A DNA stretch of 64,000 nucleotides from Halorubrum ruber (GCF_018228765.1 NZ_CP073695.1:1922001-1986000); one strand, 5' to 3'. Shown: positions 9,011 through 17,701, counted from the stretch's first letter. The notes: generated by a model not told the origin, from the sequence alone. Numbers and translations are program-made.

Positions 9011-9034
9011 TGTGTGTATAGTACATTACACACA
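9011..9034. promoter_or_regulatory. 8-bp perfect inverted repeat operator, TGTGTGTA-N8-TACACACA
   Basis: Arms 9011-9018 and 9027-9034. It lies immediately upstream of a BRE/TATA-like CAAAGTAATTT (TATA about 9038-9043), which is itself about 30 nt before the amidotransferase start. A repressor or activator site is very likely. Confidence 0.75.
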
Positions 9035-9068
9035 AAGTAATTTGACCGTAGTGCGCCTCGGTAGACAC

Positions 9069-9797
9069 ATGAGCGTAACGTTCGCAGTGATCGATGCGTC
9101 GGTGGGGGAGACGCCCGCGGAGTCGAACCTCCGTCGGGAACTCGACGCGGAGGTCGTCGTTTACAAGGCGAGCGAGGGCGAGTTCCCGCCGTCGGTGTCG
9201 GCGTCCGAATGGCGGTTCGACGGCGTCGTCATCAGCGGGTCACAGACCTCGGCGTACGACGACCGCGACTGGATTCACGAGCTGACGGAGTGGATCCGTC
9301 GGGTCCACCGGGCGGACGTGCCGACGCTGGGCATCTGCTGGGGACACCAGTTCCTCGCGCAGGCCCTCGGCGGGCGCGTCGTCGACATGGCGGAGTACGA
9401 ACTCGGATACGAGCGGATCGTGCGCCTCGGCGACGACCCGCTGTTCGAGGGGATCCCGGAGCGGTTCGTCAGCTTCGAGACGCACTCCGACCGCGTCGCC
9501 GAACTCCCGCCGGGTGCGACGACGCTCGCACGCAACGGCCACGGCGTCCAAGCCTTCCGCATCGGCAGTAGCTACGGGATACAGTTCCACCCGGAGTACG
9601 ACCGCGAGACGGCTGTCTGGGTGACGGAAGGGAAGGACCTTCCGGACGATCGGATCCGCTCCGTGCTGGACGGGATCACCGACGAATCCGTCGAGGCGGC
9701 GCGGGCGAGCAAGCAGATATTCGAGAACTTCCGGCGCCTCGCCGAGCGCCACCAGCCGGTCCGCCGGGCGGACCCGATCCCTCCTCGGACGAGGTGA
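9069..9797 (+). CDS. Class I glutamine amidotransferase-like protein (GMP-synthase-type domain)
   Basis: A 242-residue stand-alone class I GATase domain. The nucleophile elbow GICWGHQ puts the Cys at residue 90, and the His-x-Glu dyad is in FHPEY (His174, Glu176), so the triad is complete. Relatives include GuaA-like domains and gamma-glutamyl hydrolase-like stress proteins. No synthetase partner is next to it, so it may hydrolyse or transfer gamma-glutamyl groups on its own. The ATG 9069 fits the TATA-like box at about 9038-9043. The shared TGTGTA element links it to its neighbours. Confidence 0.85.
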   Translation: MSVTFAVIDASVGETPAESNLRRELDAEVVVYKASEGEFPPSVSASEWRFDGVVISGSQTSAYDDRDWIHELTEWIRRVHRADVPTLGICWGHQFLAQALGGRVVDMAEYELGYERIVRLGDDPLFEGIPERFVSFETHSDRVAELPPGATTLARNGHGVQAFRIGSSYGIQFHPEYDRETAVWVTEGKDLPDDRIRSVLDGITDESVEAARASKQIFENFRRLAERHQPVRRADPIPPRTR

Positions 9798-9854
9798 CCG
9801 GCGAACCCGCTGACGGAGCGGAGTCGCGACGGCCGAGCGGGTTGGCGAGATAGT

Positions 9855-9870
9855 ATTGTGTAGAATTGTG
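9855..9870. promoter_or_regulatory. TTGTGTA element before the NapH-like gene
   Basis: ATTGTGTAGAATTGTGG sits at about 9854-9870, directly upstream of CCAAACTACTAAG (BRE/TATA-like, about 9878-9888). It shares the TTGTGTA core but is less symmetric than the element at 9011. Confidence 0.5.
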
Positions 9871-9923
9871 GTTTTTCCAAACTACTAAGTCTGACGCGCC
9901 GGACAGGATCGTCTGCGTCGAAG

Positions 9924-10829
9924 ATGAGCCTGCGAGACCGAGCAAGCGAACTCGTGGACAGGGCGCGGTCGGTGACGGCCGGTGAGCGAACGAAGCGACT
10001 CGTCGAGAGGGTCCGACGGGTACGCGACGGGGAGCCGTGGTTCGACAAGCGGGGGCTCGACACGATCCGCCGGCGGCCGGTTGGCGATGACTCGATCGAA
10101 CGACGGCGACGCTGGCAGCGCTACCTCGGCGTCGCCTTCGTCGGACTGCTGGCGGCGGCGCTCTGGTACCCCCTCGTCGCGGGGGTCGGCGTCGTCGGCT
10201 GCGCCGCCGCGGCGGTCGGCGTCGGCGCCGTCCGCGGCCGGTTCTACTGTAATCACCTCTGTCCGCGCGGCGGCCTGCTCGACGGCTACGTCCGCCTGCT
10301 CAGCCGTGGAAAGCGGACGCCGGACTGGTTCAAGCATCCGCTGACCCGCGCGGCCGTGGCCCTGACGGCGTTCGGACTCTTGGGGACGGGACTCCACGCC
10401 GCGTGGCGGCAGGGCGGGTCGCTCGGCGTGCCGTTCCTCACGATGCTCGGCGTCAGCACGCTCGTCGCGGTCGTTCTCGGCGTCGTGTACCACCAGCGGG
10501 CCTGGTGTCAGATCTGCCCGGCCGGGACGCTCTCGCACGCCGTCCACCGCGTCGCGGAGGCGCTCGGTCGCGATCCGGCGCCGCGCGTCGAGGTCGACGC
10601 GGACGCCTGCGTGAGCTGCGGTCGCTGCGGGACGGTCTGCCGACAGGAGATCCGTCCGGGGCAGTACGCCGAGGGCGAGGTCACGGACCACGGCGACGTG
10701 TTCTCGCCGGGCGGTCTCGAGGGATCGGCCCGCGAGGTCGACGGCGTCGTCGACCACGCCGACTGCCTACAGTGCGCCGCCTGCGTCGAGGAGTGTCCGA
10801 CGGACGCGCTGTCGCTCGACGAAGAGTAG
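9924..10829 (+). CDS. NapH/NosR-like membrane 4Fe-4S protein
   Basis: A 301-residue membrane-bound electron-transfer protein. It has four hydrophobic helices (about 70-88, 90-104, 142-160, 172-190) and two membrane-adjacent Cys motifs of the NapH/NosR/CcoG type: YCNHLCP (Cys109, Cys113) and WCQICP (Cys195, Cys198). Two ferredoxin clusters follow: CVSCGRCGTVC (229-239) and CLQCAACVEECP (281-292). It probably moves electrons between the membrane quinone pool and a soluble partner; the thioredoxin-reductase-like flavoprotein downstream is one candidate. The N-terminal 65 residues are basic. Confidence 0.88.
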   Translation: MSLRDRASELVDRARSVTAGERTKRLVERVRRVRDGEPWFDKRGLDTIRRRPVGDDSIERRRRWQRYLGVAFVGLLAAALWYPLVAGVGVVGCAAAAVGVGAVRGRFYCNHLCPRGGLLDGYVRLLSRGKRTPDWFKHPLTRAAVALTAFGLLGTGLHAAWRQGGSLGVPFLTMLGVSTLVAVVLGVVYHQRAWCQICPAGTLSHAVHRVAEALGRDPAPRVEVDADACVSCGRCGTVCRQEIRPGQYAEGEVTDHGDVFSPGGLEGSAREVDGVVDHADCLQCAACVEECPTDALSLDEE

Positions 10830-10872
10830 CCGACTGCGACCCGACGACCCGCCTTCATCGCCCGGACGAGAA

Positions 10873-10889
10873 TGTGTTGGATATACACA
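10873..10889. promoter_or_regulatory. Palindromic element TGTGT-N7-ACACA
   Basis: Arms 10873-10877 and 10885-10889. Read on the minus strand it gives TTGTGTATATCCAACACA, close to the element at 7749. It lies about 190 nt before the flavoprotein start, in the 249-bp gap after the NapH-like gene; a second promoter-like AGTATAG is at 11053-11059. Confidence 0.5.
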
Positions 10890-11078
10890 ACGAGGCCGCG
10901 CGGGTGCCCGTCGCGTCGATCGTCGGCGAGTTCGAAGGGGGGGGGTTCAGGAGTACGGAACCGGTCTTCAGGACCGATTCGGGCCGCAAACCATCGATGG
11001 CGGATCGGTGTGGGTCGACTACCGCACGCCGAGCGGGCGCAACGCATAAGGTAGTATAGTGCGTTTGTTACAATACAG

Positions 11079-11999
11079 ATGTCTGGTGTCGCGATCATCG
11101 GCGGCGGACCGACGGGACTGAACGCGGCCATCTACACGGCCCGCGCGGACAAGCGAACGCTGGTGTTTGACGACGGGGGCGGGACGACCCGGGACGTGGA
11201 CACCATGGAGAACGTCTACGGGTTCCCGGACGGCGTCACCGGCCCGGAGCTCGTCGATCTGGGACGGGAACACGCCCAGAAGTACGGGGCCGAGATCGTC
11301 GAGGAGGAGGTCGTTCGGATCGAGCCGGAGGGCGAGCGGTACCGCGTCGAGACGACGGTCGACGAGTACGTCGTCGACGGCGTGATCCTCGCGACGGGCG
11401 CGGACTACGAGCGGCCGGCCATCGCGGACGTCGAGGCGTACGAGGGCCACGGAGTCTCCTACTGCGTCGAGTGTGACGCCTACTTCTACCGCGACAGCCC
11501 CGTCGCGGTCGTCGGCAACGACAACTACGCCGCGACGGAGGCGCTGATGCTGCTCGATTACACCGACGACGTCCGAATCCTCACCAACGGGTCGTCGTTC
11601 GAGGCCGGCGAGGAGCTCAAAGAGCGGGTCGACGACGCCGGGATCCCTGTCATCACCGACGACTTGGACCGACTCGCCGGCGGAGAAGTACTCGAGACCG
11701 TCGTGACAAAGGCGGGAGACGAGATTTCGGTCGACGGACTCTTCGTCGCGTTGGGTACCGCCGGTGGCACCGACCTCGCGGAGATGCTCGGCGTCCCCGT
11801 CGACGGCGACGACATCGTCACCGACCCCGACCAGTCGACGCCGGTCGACCGGGTGTACGCGGCGGGCGACGTCACCGGCGGCCACCAGCAGATCGCGACC
11901 TCCGTCGGCGAGGGCGCCCGCGCGGCGATCAACCTGCTCGAGGAGCTCCGCGGCGCCGACTACATCGACTACAAGAAGCTGGACTCACAGCCGGCCTGA
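11079..11999 (+). CDS. Thioredoxin-reductase-like FAD/NAD(P) oxidoreductase
   Basis: A 306-residue flavoprotein of the thioredoxin reductase family. The FAD-binding GGGPTG is at residues 8-13. The redox pair YCVEC has Cys129 and Cys132, matching the TrxB active-site position. The second FAD motif YAAGDVTGGHQQI is near the C-terminus. The NAD(P)-binding loop GNDNYAA departs from the usual GGGDSA, so cofactor preference or the electron donor may differ from classical TrxB. The context with a membrane ferredoxin suggests ferredoxin-linked reduction. The start follows an AGTATAG box 20-26 nt upstream. Confidence 0.88.
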   Translation: MSGVAIIGGGPTGLNAAIYTARADKRTLVFDDGGGTTRDVDTMENVYGFPDGVTGPELVDLGREHAQKYGAEIVEEEVVRIEPEGERYRVETTVDEYVVDGVILATGADYERPAIADVEAYEGHGVSYCVECDAYFYRDSPVAVVGNDNYAATEALMLLDYTDDVRILTNGSSFEAGEELKERVDDAGIPVITDDLDRLAGGEVLETVVTKAGDEISVDGLFVALGTAGGTDLAEMLGVPVDGDDIVTDPDQSTPVDRVYAAGDVTGGHQQIATSVGEGARAAINLLEELRGADYIDYKKLDSQPA

Positions 12000-12004
12000 G
12001 CGGC

Positions 12005-13276
12005 TTACTCGTCGACGGTCGGCCCGGCCTCGTCGACCGAGGCGGTGAACCCGACCTCGCGCAGTCGCTCCGCGAGCGGGAGGCCGATCCCCGACGCCGG
12101 CGTCAACACGCCGCCCTCGAACGGGGAGTCGACCTCGTCGTGGGCCAGAGAAACGGCCGACTCGCCAAGCATCCGCGCGGTCGCGCCGTAGCCGGGGTCG
12201 CGGTCGGCGCCGAACTCGGCCTCGACGGTGAAGGCACCGTCAGCGCCCGTGCCGCGCCCGAGAAGCCGGATCAGGAAGCTCCCGGCCTCCGCTTCCTCCC
12301 GCGTCGGCCCCTCGCCGGGGTCAGGGAAGAAGTACCGACGGAGCGCCGAGCGGATCGGTCCGACTGACATCGCGGCCGTGAACAGGCCGAGCCCGCCGGC
12401 GACGGCGCCCGCGGTCGCCGCGCCCCGCGGTCCGGTCCCGGTCGGGATGACTTCCGTACACCGGAACTCGCGGCCCCACGAGTAGTCGAGGAGCGCGTTG
12501 CTCCGGCGCACCACGCGCTCGTTCACCGGGGCCATCGGCGAGGGAGCGCTCCACCCGCCTCGAAGCGCGTCTCGCTGCGGCCAGCGCTGTTCGCCGGCGT
12601 CGACGCCGCTCCGCTCGCCCCGCGGCGCCAGCGAGTAGGGGTTCCGGAGCGCCTCCCGGGCGAGGGGGTCGGTCGCGGCCGCCTCGAACAGCTCGCCGAA
12701 GCTCGCCAGCGTGCCGCCGCTGACACTCCCGCTGCCGCCGTCGAGGTAGATCCGGACCGTGTCGCAGGGCGCGTCGTGTTCCTTCCTCGCGAACGACTGG
12801 ACGAGCAGCGTACCGAGGTCCGCCGGGACGGAGTCGAACCCGCAGCTGTGGACGATCCGCGCGCCGTTCTCGACCGCGGCCTCGTGGAACCGGTCGACGG
12901 TCTCGCGCACCCAGTTCACCTCGCCGGTGAGGTCACAGTAGTCCGTGCCCGCCTCGACGCAGGCCTCGACCAGCGGCGACCCGAGTCGGGTGTACGGCCC
13001 GACAGTCGTACAGACGACCCGAGCGTCCTCGGCGATCGCGCGCAGGCTCTGGGGGTCGGTCGCGTCGCCCACGACGACGGGCATGTCGTCCCGCGCGTCG
13101 CCGCGACGGGCGAGGTCGTCGGCGAGCGCGTCGAGCTTCTCCCGGTTCCGCCCGCCGACGGCCAGCGAGAGCTCCTCGGGCCCGTACTGCTCGGTGAGGT
13201 GCTCGGCGGTGAACCGCCCGGCGACACCGGTCGCGCCCCACACCACGACGTCGTGCGTCGGATCGGCGTCGGTCAT
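12005..13276 (-). CDS. Saccharopine-dehydrogenase-like reductase (trans-acting enoyl reductase family)
   Basis: A 423-residue oxidoreductase with an N-terminal Rossmann motif VVVWGATGVAGR (about residues 9-20) and the conserved TTVGPYTRLGSPLVEAC and HSCGFDSVPADLG blocks of the saccharopine dehydrogenase-like family. Haloarchaeal members are often discussed in lipid metabolism (enoyl reductase-like), but the substrate is not proven. A stretch around 283-305 is hydrophobic and could associate with membrane. It is convergent with the flavoprotein gene, with 5 bp between stops. Confidence 0.82.
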   Translation of the reverse strand: MTDADPTHDVVVWGATGVAGRFTAEHLTEQYGPEELSLAVGGRNREKLDALADDLARRGDARDDMPVVVGDATDPQSLRAIAEDARVVCTTVGPYTRLGSPLVEACVEAGTDYCDLTGEVNWVRETVDRFHEAAVENGARIVHSCGFDSVPADLGTLLVQSFARKEHDAPCDTVRIYLDGGSGSVSGGTLASFGELFEAAATDPLAREALRNPYSLAPRGERSGVDAGEQRWPQRDALRGGWSAPSPMAPVNERVVRRSNALLDYSWGREFRCTEVIPTGTGPRGAATAGAVAGGLGLFTAAMSVGPIRSALRRYFFPDPGEGPTREEAEAGSFLIRLLGRGTGADGAFTVEAEFGADRDPGYGATARMLGESAVSLAHDEVDSPFEGGVLTPASGIGLPLAERLREVGFTASVDEAGPTVDE

Positions 13277-13422
13277 TCGGGCGCCACTACGGAGCGGCCG
13301 CGGTAAACTGGTGGGGTCCGGGTCCGCCGAGCGCGCGAACGAGGTCGGCCGGACGGGGATCCGAGCGACGCCGACCCTGCGCCACGCGCTACCTCTTTAC
13401 ATACACAGCCGCAACGACTGGT

Positions 13423-13686
13423 ATGCCAGTCGGCACTCGGTTGTCACTACAGCTCGCGGACTTCGGGACCCGATCGCTCGTCACGCACGCGCTCATGGCG
13501 GGGGGGTTCGTGGGAGCGGTCGTCACGGGGCTGTTCGTGGAGGGGCAGGTCGGCACCGTCTCGATGGCGGCGTTCATCAACTTCACGGCCGGGCTGTGGA
13601 TCTGTCAGTCCATCCACTCGCTCGGGAACGCGGCCACCGACGACGAGTACCAGGGCGTCCTCAAGGAGATCCTCAATCGTGTCTAG
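13423..13686 (+). CDS. Small two-helix membrane protein
   Basis: An 87-residue protein with hydrophobic segments at about 21-40 and 47-67, and a charged C-terminus. TTTACATA at about 13396-13403 lies some 25 nt before the ATG and fits a TATA box. Its stop overlaps the start of the next small membrane gene, so the two are probably co-translated. Function unknown. Confidence 0.7.
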   Translation: MPVGTRLSLQLADFGTRSLVTHALMAGGFVGAVVTGLFVEGQVGTVSMAAFINFTAGLWICQSIHSLGNAATDDEYQGVLKEILNRV

Positions 13687-13888
13687 TGAACCCGGAATCG
13701 ACACCGGCCGCTTCGGGCGAATCTTAGCGCTCGTCGGCTTCGTCACGACCGTCTTCCTGTTCCTCACGGCACAGCGACTGTCGGGCGACGCCTTCCAGAT
13801 CGGCGCCGTCGCCATCGGGATGGTGGGGCTGGTCACCGCGATCATCGGCTTCCTCGTCGCCGCCGGCAGCGCGGTCGACGCGTCCTGA
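13679..13888 (+). CDS. Small two-helix membrane protein, coupled to the preceding gene
   Basis: A 69-residue protein with hydrophobic segments at about 15-30 and 40-62, starting with GTG at 13679 inside the end of the previous gene (8-bp overlap). Together the pair looks like a small membrane complex. No family recognised. Confidence 0.68.
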   Translation: MSSEPGIDTGRFGRILALVGFVTTVFLFLTAQRLSGDAFQIGAVAIGMVGLVTAIIGFLVAAGSAVDAS

Positions 13889-14032
13889 CGCCGATCGGTC
13901 GATGGGAGAGCCCCGCAGTTGGATCTCCGGAGCAACCTGACGTGTCGTCCTAAACGCGTTTTCGTAGAGAGGAACTCGGCCTGAGCAGCGTTTTCGCCAA
14001 ACTGTTATGCCGCTTCACGGAGAAATATGACC

Positions 14033-14305
14033 ATGAGCGTGACCATCCCCGTTGTTTCGACGCCGAACGTACTCGGCGGGAAGCCGCGGGTAGAGGGAAC
14101 GCGCGTCGGCGTCCACCAAGTAGGGTCGCTGGTCCGCGAGCACGACTGGTCGAGGGCGGCCGTCGCCGAGGAGTTCGGTCTGACGGCCGACGAGATCGAC
14201 GCCGCTATCGAGTACTACGAGTCGAATCCCGACGAGATGGAAGCGGTCGCGGCGGAGGCGGAAGCGACTCGTGACCGACTGAGCGACGCGAGTCGGACGC
14301 AATAG
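14033..14305 (+). CDS. DUF433 family antitoxin
   Basis: A 90-residue protein with the DUF433 HTH pattern. PNVLGGKPRVEGTRV is at about residues 11-25, and a predicted helix-turn-helix (WSRAAVAEEFGLTADEIDAAI) follows. It normally neutralises the downstream PIN-like nuclease and represses the operon. An ATG at 14027 is in frame, but TTATGC at 14004-14009 is 29 nt before 14033, which favours the second ATG. Only 2 bp separate it from the toxin gene. Confidence 0.85.
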   Translation: MSVTIPVVSTPNVLGGKPRVEGTRVGVHQVGSLVREHDWSRAAVAEEFGLTADEIDAAIEYYESNPDEMEAVAAEAEATRDRLSDASRTQ

Positions 14306-14307
14306 TA

Positions 14308-14634
14308 ATGCGGCTCCTCTGCGACCAGAACGTCGCACGTCGGTATATCGACGCCTGTATCGAAGCGCCCGACCTTCGGGCAGTCACTGTCCGTGATGCG
14401 CTCGATCCTCGTGCGACCGATCCCGATATCGCGGCGTACGCTCGCGAAAACGGGTATGTCGTGTTAACCGCAGACGATGACTTCTTCGAGTTGTCGGAAC
14501 GATGTGGCTGTCTGTATTTCCATCAACTCGATCAGCCGCCTGTCGGCGACGTACTAACTGCTATCCGGCTGATCGATGACGCGTACGACGACCATACCGA
14601 GATCGTCGAGGTCGTCCCGGACGGGTGGGCCTGA
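14308..14634 (+). CDS. DUF5615 family PIN-like toxin
   Basis: A 108-residue PIN-like nuclease of the DUF5615 (Mut7-C-like) group. Acidic catalytic residues are visible in LLCDQNVA (Asp6), the DIAAYARENGYVVLTADDDF block and the later Asp-rich turn. It should cleave RNA when free of its DUF433 partner. The arrangement antitoxin then toxin with a 2-bp gap is the usual one. The stop lies 1 bp from the convergent epimerase gene. Confidence 0.85.
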   Translation: MRLLCDQNVARRYIDACIEAPDLRAVTVRDALDPRATDPDIAAYARENGYVVLTADDDFFELSERCGCLYFHQLDQPPVGDVLTAIRLIDDAYDDHTEIVEVVPDGWA

Positions 14635-14635
14635 G

Positions 14636-15547
14636 CTACTTGTACGATTCGCACACCATCTCGACGCCCTCCTCGAAGGAGATTTCCGGCTCCCAGCCGG
14701 TCGCCTCGTGGAACGTCGAGTAGTCGGCCATCGTGTCGTGGACGTAGCCGTCGAACGGGCACTCGATGTACTCGGGGTCGGTATCGGTCCCGAGCGCGTC
14801 GTTGATCATCGCGACCATCTCGTTGAACGAGTACGCCTCCTGAGTGCCGACGTTGTACACGCCGGTCAGCTCGTGGTCGGCGGCGAGTTCGCACGCGCGA
14901 GCGACGTCCGAGACGTGCGTGAAGTCGCGCGTCTGGGTGCCGTCGCCGAACAGCTCGGGCGCCTCGCCGTTCGCGATGGCGTCCGCGAACTGCGCGACCG
15001 TGTTCGCGTACTCGCCCTTGTGTTCCTCGTTGCCGCCGAAGCCCTGGTACACCGAGAAGAACCGCAGCCCGGCCATCGCCATGTCGTGGTGGTTGGCGTA
15101 GTACTCGGCGTAGCGCTCGCGCGCGAGCTTGGAAGCCTCGTAGGCGGTGTGGGCCTCCACGTCCATGTCGACCGGGGAAGGCTCGGTGCGGCTGCCGTAG
15201 ATCGAGGAGGTCGAGGCGTAGACGACCGTCTCGCAACCTTCCTTCCGGGCGCGCTCGACGGTGTTGACGAACCCCTCGACGTTGACGCGGCAGCCGCGCT
15301 GGGGGTCGTTCTCGTGCATGTTCCGCGAGGAGAGCGCGGCGAGGTGGAAGACCACGTCGACGTCGACCGGGAACTCGCCGTCGACGACCGAGGCCTCGAC
15401 GAACTCGACGTCGTCGTCGAGGTTCTCGGGCGTGCCGAGGTAGGTGTCGTCGACCGCGATCACGTCGTTGTCGCTTGCGAGCCGGTTCGCGAGGTTCGAG
15501 CCGATGAATCCGGCCCCGCCCGTGACGAGGACGCGTTTGTCCTGCAT
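14636..15547 (-). CDS. NAD-dependent nucleotide-sugar epimerase/dehydratase
   Basis: A 303-residue extended short-chain dehydrogenase. The Rossmann motif VTGGAGFIGSN is at residues 8-18, the catalytic Ser/Thr region STSSIYG at about 115-121, and the YEASK active site (Tyr-x3-Lys) follows. Family members interconvert UDP- or dTDP-sugars (GalE/RmlB-like); the exact product cannot be read from sequence. With the nucleotidyltransferase next to it, it opens the surface-glycan locus. The ATG 15547 sits directly before the Rossmann motif; upstream in-frame codons are Arg/Ala-rich and look non-coding. Confidence 0.88.
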   Translation of the reverse strand: MQDKRVLVTGGAGFIGSNLANRLASDNDVIAVDDTYLGTPENLDDDVEFVEASVVDGEFPVDVDVVFHLAALSSRNMHENDPQRGCRVNVEGFVNTVERARKEGCETVVYASTSSIYGSRTEPSPVDMDVEAHTAYEASKLARERYAEYYANHHDMAMAGLRFFSVYQGFGGNEEHKGEYANTVAQFADAIANGEAPELFGDGTQTRDFTHVSDVARACELAADHELTGVYNVGTQEAYSFNEMVAMINDALGTDTDPEYIECPFDGYVHDTMADYSTFHEATGWEPEISFEEGVEMVCESYK

Positions 15548-15656
15548 AGGCACGACTCCTCGCGGGCGGGGGTTGAGCGCTTCGGTTTCGAGGCCGCCGG
15601 CGGCCGCGGCGGCGCGGTCGACCGCCCCCCGAATTGACCGCCTCACCGTCGCGGGG

Positions 15657-16409
15657 TCAGTCGGTCGTCGGCTCGCCGCCGGTGACCGCCGACTCCGCCT
15701 CGGCGCGCAGGCGGCGCTCGGCGCGGTCGCGGTCCTCCGGGTACCCGACGTCGACCCGCCAGCCGTCCATCAGCGTCGCCTCGATGGTCCGGCCGGACTC
15801 CAGCAGCAGCCCGATTGTGTCCGGGAGTTCGTACTCCCCGCGGTCGGAGGGGCGAACAAGGCGACAGGCGTCGAACACCGCGGGCGAGAAGGTGTAAAAG
15901 CCCGTCATCACCGTGTTCGACGGCGGGTCGTCGGGCTTCTCGACCACCTCGACGATCTCGCCGTCCGCCGTGGTCCGACAGACGCCGTATCGCCCCGCCT
16001 CGTCGAGCGGGACCTCCTCGACTAAGAAGGCGGCGTCGACGTCACCGCGGCGCTGGCGCTCGACGACGTCCCCGAGGTTCGCGCGGAAGATGTTGTCGCC
16101 GAGCATCAGCGCGAAGTCGTCGTCGACGTGCGGCTCGGCCCGAAGTAGCGCGTGCGCGAGCCCGAGCTGCTCCTCCTGGTGGACGTACGTGATCGGCGTC
16201 CCCTCGAACTCGCCCCCGTACCGCTCGGTTATCTGCTCTCTCCGGTGGCCGACGACCACGACGAACTCCGAGATGCCGACCTCGGCCAGCTGCTCGAACA
16301 CGTGTTCCAGCAGCGGTCGGCCGGCGACCTCGACGAGCGCCTTCGGCTTGTCGTCGGTCAGCGGCTTGAGCCTCGTGCCTTTCCCCGCCGCGAGGATGAC
16401 TGCTTTCAT
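15657..16409 (-). CDS. Sugar-1-phosphate nucleotidylyltransferase (AglF/RmlA-like)
   Basis: A 250-residue NTP transferase that activates a sugar-1-phosphate to an NDP-sugar. The signature MKAVILAAGKGTRLKPLT begins the protein, the Lys in DDKPKALVEV is the usual catalytic/binding Lys, and LGDNIFRANLG and VEKPDDPPS match the RmlA/GalU-like core. Haloferax AglF has this type of sequence, so UTP-glucose-1-phosphate uridylyltransferase is likely but not certain. The start ATG 16409 is 32 nt from the promoter T at 16441. Confidence 0.88.
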   Translation of the reverse strand: MKAVILAAGKGTRLKPLTDDKPKALVEVAGRPLLEHVFEQLAEVGISEFVVVVGHRREQITERYGGEFEGTPITYVHQEEQLGLAHALLRAEPHVDDDFALMLGDNIFRANLGDVVERQRRGDVDAAFLVEEVPLDEAGRYGVCRTTADGEIVEVVEKPDDPPSNTVMTGFYTFSPAVFDACRLVRPSDRGEYELPDTIGLLLESGRTIEATLMDGWRVDVGYPEDRDRAERRLRAEAESAVTGGEPTTD

Positions 16410-16435
16410 ATCCGTCTCTCCCCGAAACACGACCT

Positions 16436-16453
16436 AAAGTATGAGCCGCTTAC
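16436..16453 (-). promoter_or_regulatory. Bipartite promoter element for the nucleotidyltransferase
   Basis: GTAA-N8-TACTTT on the minus strand. The first T of the second block (16441) is exactly 32 nt from the ATG at 16409. Confidence 0.6.
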
Positions 16454-16527
16454 GGGCTCTCGCCGGCGTTCGCCCGGTCGTGGGCGGGGATCGACGGGGC
16501 TCGCCTCGGTGCCCCCTTCGGCGGTCG

Positions 16528-17312
16528 CTACCGCTCGGCGCTCGCAGTCGGCGACGGGTCCCGGTCGTTCCCGGCGGCCTCGTGGCGACGCATCCCGCTG
16601 ATCCGGCCCGCGGCCCGCGCCAGGGTGCCGGCACCGTGGAGCAGCGCCGACCGCACCGGGACGCCGAGGTAGTTCGCTGGCGTGAGCGCGTCCCCGGCGA
16701 TCGCCAGCCACTGCTCCCGGCGGTTCCGGCCCGACTTGCTCCACAGGTACGGCTGCTCCCGCTCCTGTCGGTACGTTTTCGTGAGGTAGTCGGTCACCGA
16801 GTCCGCGTACGGGTGGTCGACGACAAGCTCCGGGTCGTAGTAGATCGGGGAGACGGTGAGCGTCCGCTCCGCGAGGTCGACCTCCTCGTGGCCCCACGGG
16901 ATCGCCTCGTCCCACCCGCCGATCTCGTCGAACACGTCCCGGTGGACCCCATGTTACAGCCCCAGAACCGGGTGACGTAGCGCGGCTCGTCGCCGAAGTC
17001 GTAGTGCCCGGTGAGCTTCCCGGCGAAGACGTCGTCGCGTGGGTGGACCGTCCGGCCCGCGACGGCGGTCTCGGTCTCGAACACCTCAGACATCCGAGCG
17101 AGGTAGCCGTCTCGCGGCCGGGAGTCGTCGTCGAGGAACACCAGCTTGTCCGCCTCGGCGCGCTCGATGCCGGCGTTCCGCGCCGACGTCGCCGTCGATT
17201 CGCTCTGAAGGCACACCTCGTAGTCCGAGAAGGAGCCCTCGGCCAGGTAGTCGAGACACTCGACTTCGTCGGGGGGTTTCAGCGTGGGGATAACGACACT
17301 GATGTCCGGCAT
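16528..17312 (-). CDS. GT2 family glycosyltransferase (apparent frameshift)
   Basis: A family 2 glycosyltransferase of about 261 residues when one base is restored; it should transfer a sugar from an NDP-sugar onto a lipid-linked or growing glycan at the membrane. N-terminal DISVVIPTLKPPDEV and the DxD-like FLDDDSRP are in one frame. FDEIGGWDEAIPWGHEEVDL, the acceptor/ED motif, is in another. The break is at four C on the + strand (16947-16950); a fifth would join CNMG to VHRDVFDEIGG. The gene is otherwise complete. Confidence 0.82.
16947..16950. other. Putative -1 frameshift in C4 run
   Basis: Four C where five are needed to keep the GT2 gene open. Both flanking family motifs are intact. 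Confidence 0.8.
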
Positions 17313-17338
17313 GTGGGACCAAACGAATCTCCAAGCTT

Positions 17339-17356
17339 TCGTTATAGATCGCTTAT
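17339..17356 (-). promoter_or_regulatory. Bipartite promoter element for the GT2 gene
   Basis: ATAA-N8-TAACGA on the minus strand (within ATAAGCGATCTATAACGA). T at 17344 is exactly 32 nt from the ATG at 17312. Confidence 0.7.
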
Positions 17357-17662
17357 CGGTTCCCCCCGGTCGCCGCTCCGCTCCGGCGGCTTCCGGTCCG
17401 GTTCGGCGTCCGGGCTTCGGTTCCGACTCACGCGTCCCGACTTGGGGGGTTCGGTGGAGAGGAGGACGGCTCGACGGAGCGGAGAGCCAGCCCGATGGCG
17501 CGGTGGGCCCGACCGATCGAGGCGAAGGCACGACCGATCGAGGCGGAGGTACGGTCTGAGAGCCGTCGGGGTGAGAGGTCTGACCCCCCGGAACCGACGC
17601 GGCGGGGAACTCCGAGCTCCTCGCGACCGAGGTCCGGCGACTCCGACCGGGTCCGCCCGCCG

Positions 17663-17677
17663 GTAAGACGGGATTAC
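17663..17677. promoter_or_regulatory. Palindrome GTAA-N7-TTAC
   Basis: Arms 17663-17666 and 17674-17677, extendable to CGGTAA/TTACCG. It ends 19 bp before the T of the promoter at 17696. The same palindrome occurs at 22984 and 47883. Confidence 0.5.
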
Positions 17678-17683
17678 CGCCGG

Positions 17684-17701
17684 ATAGACCGGGCGTAACT
17701 A
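17684..17701 (+). promoter_or_regulatory. Bipartite promoter element for the AAC(3)-like gene
   Basis: ATAG-N8-TAACTA. T at 17696 is 66 nt before the ATG at 17762, so this unit would have a leader of about 35 nt, unlike most of the set. Confidence 0.5.
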
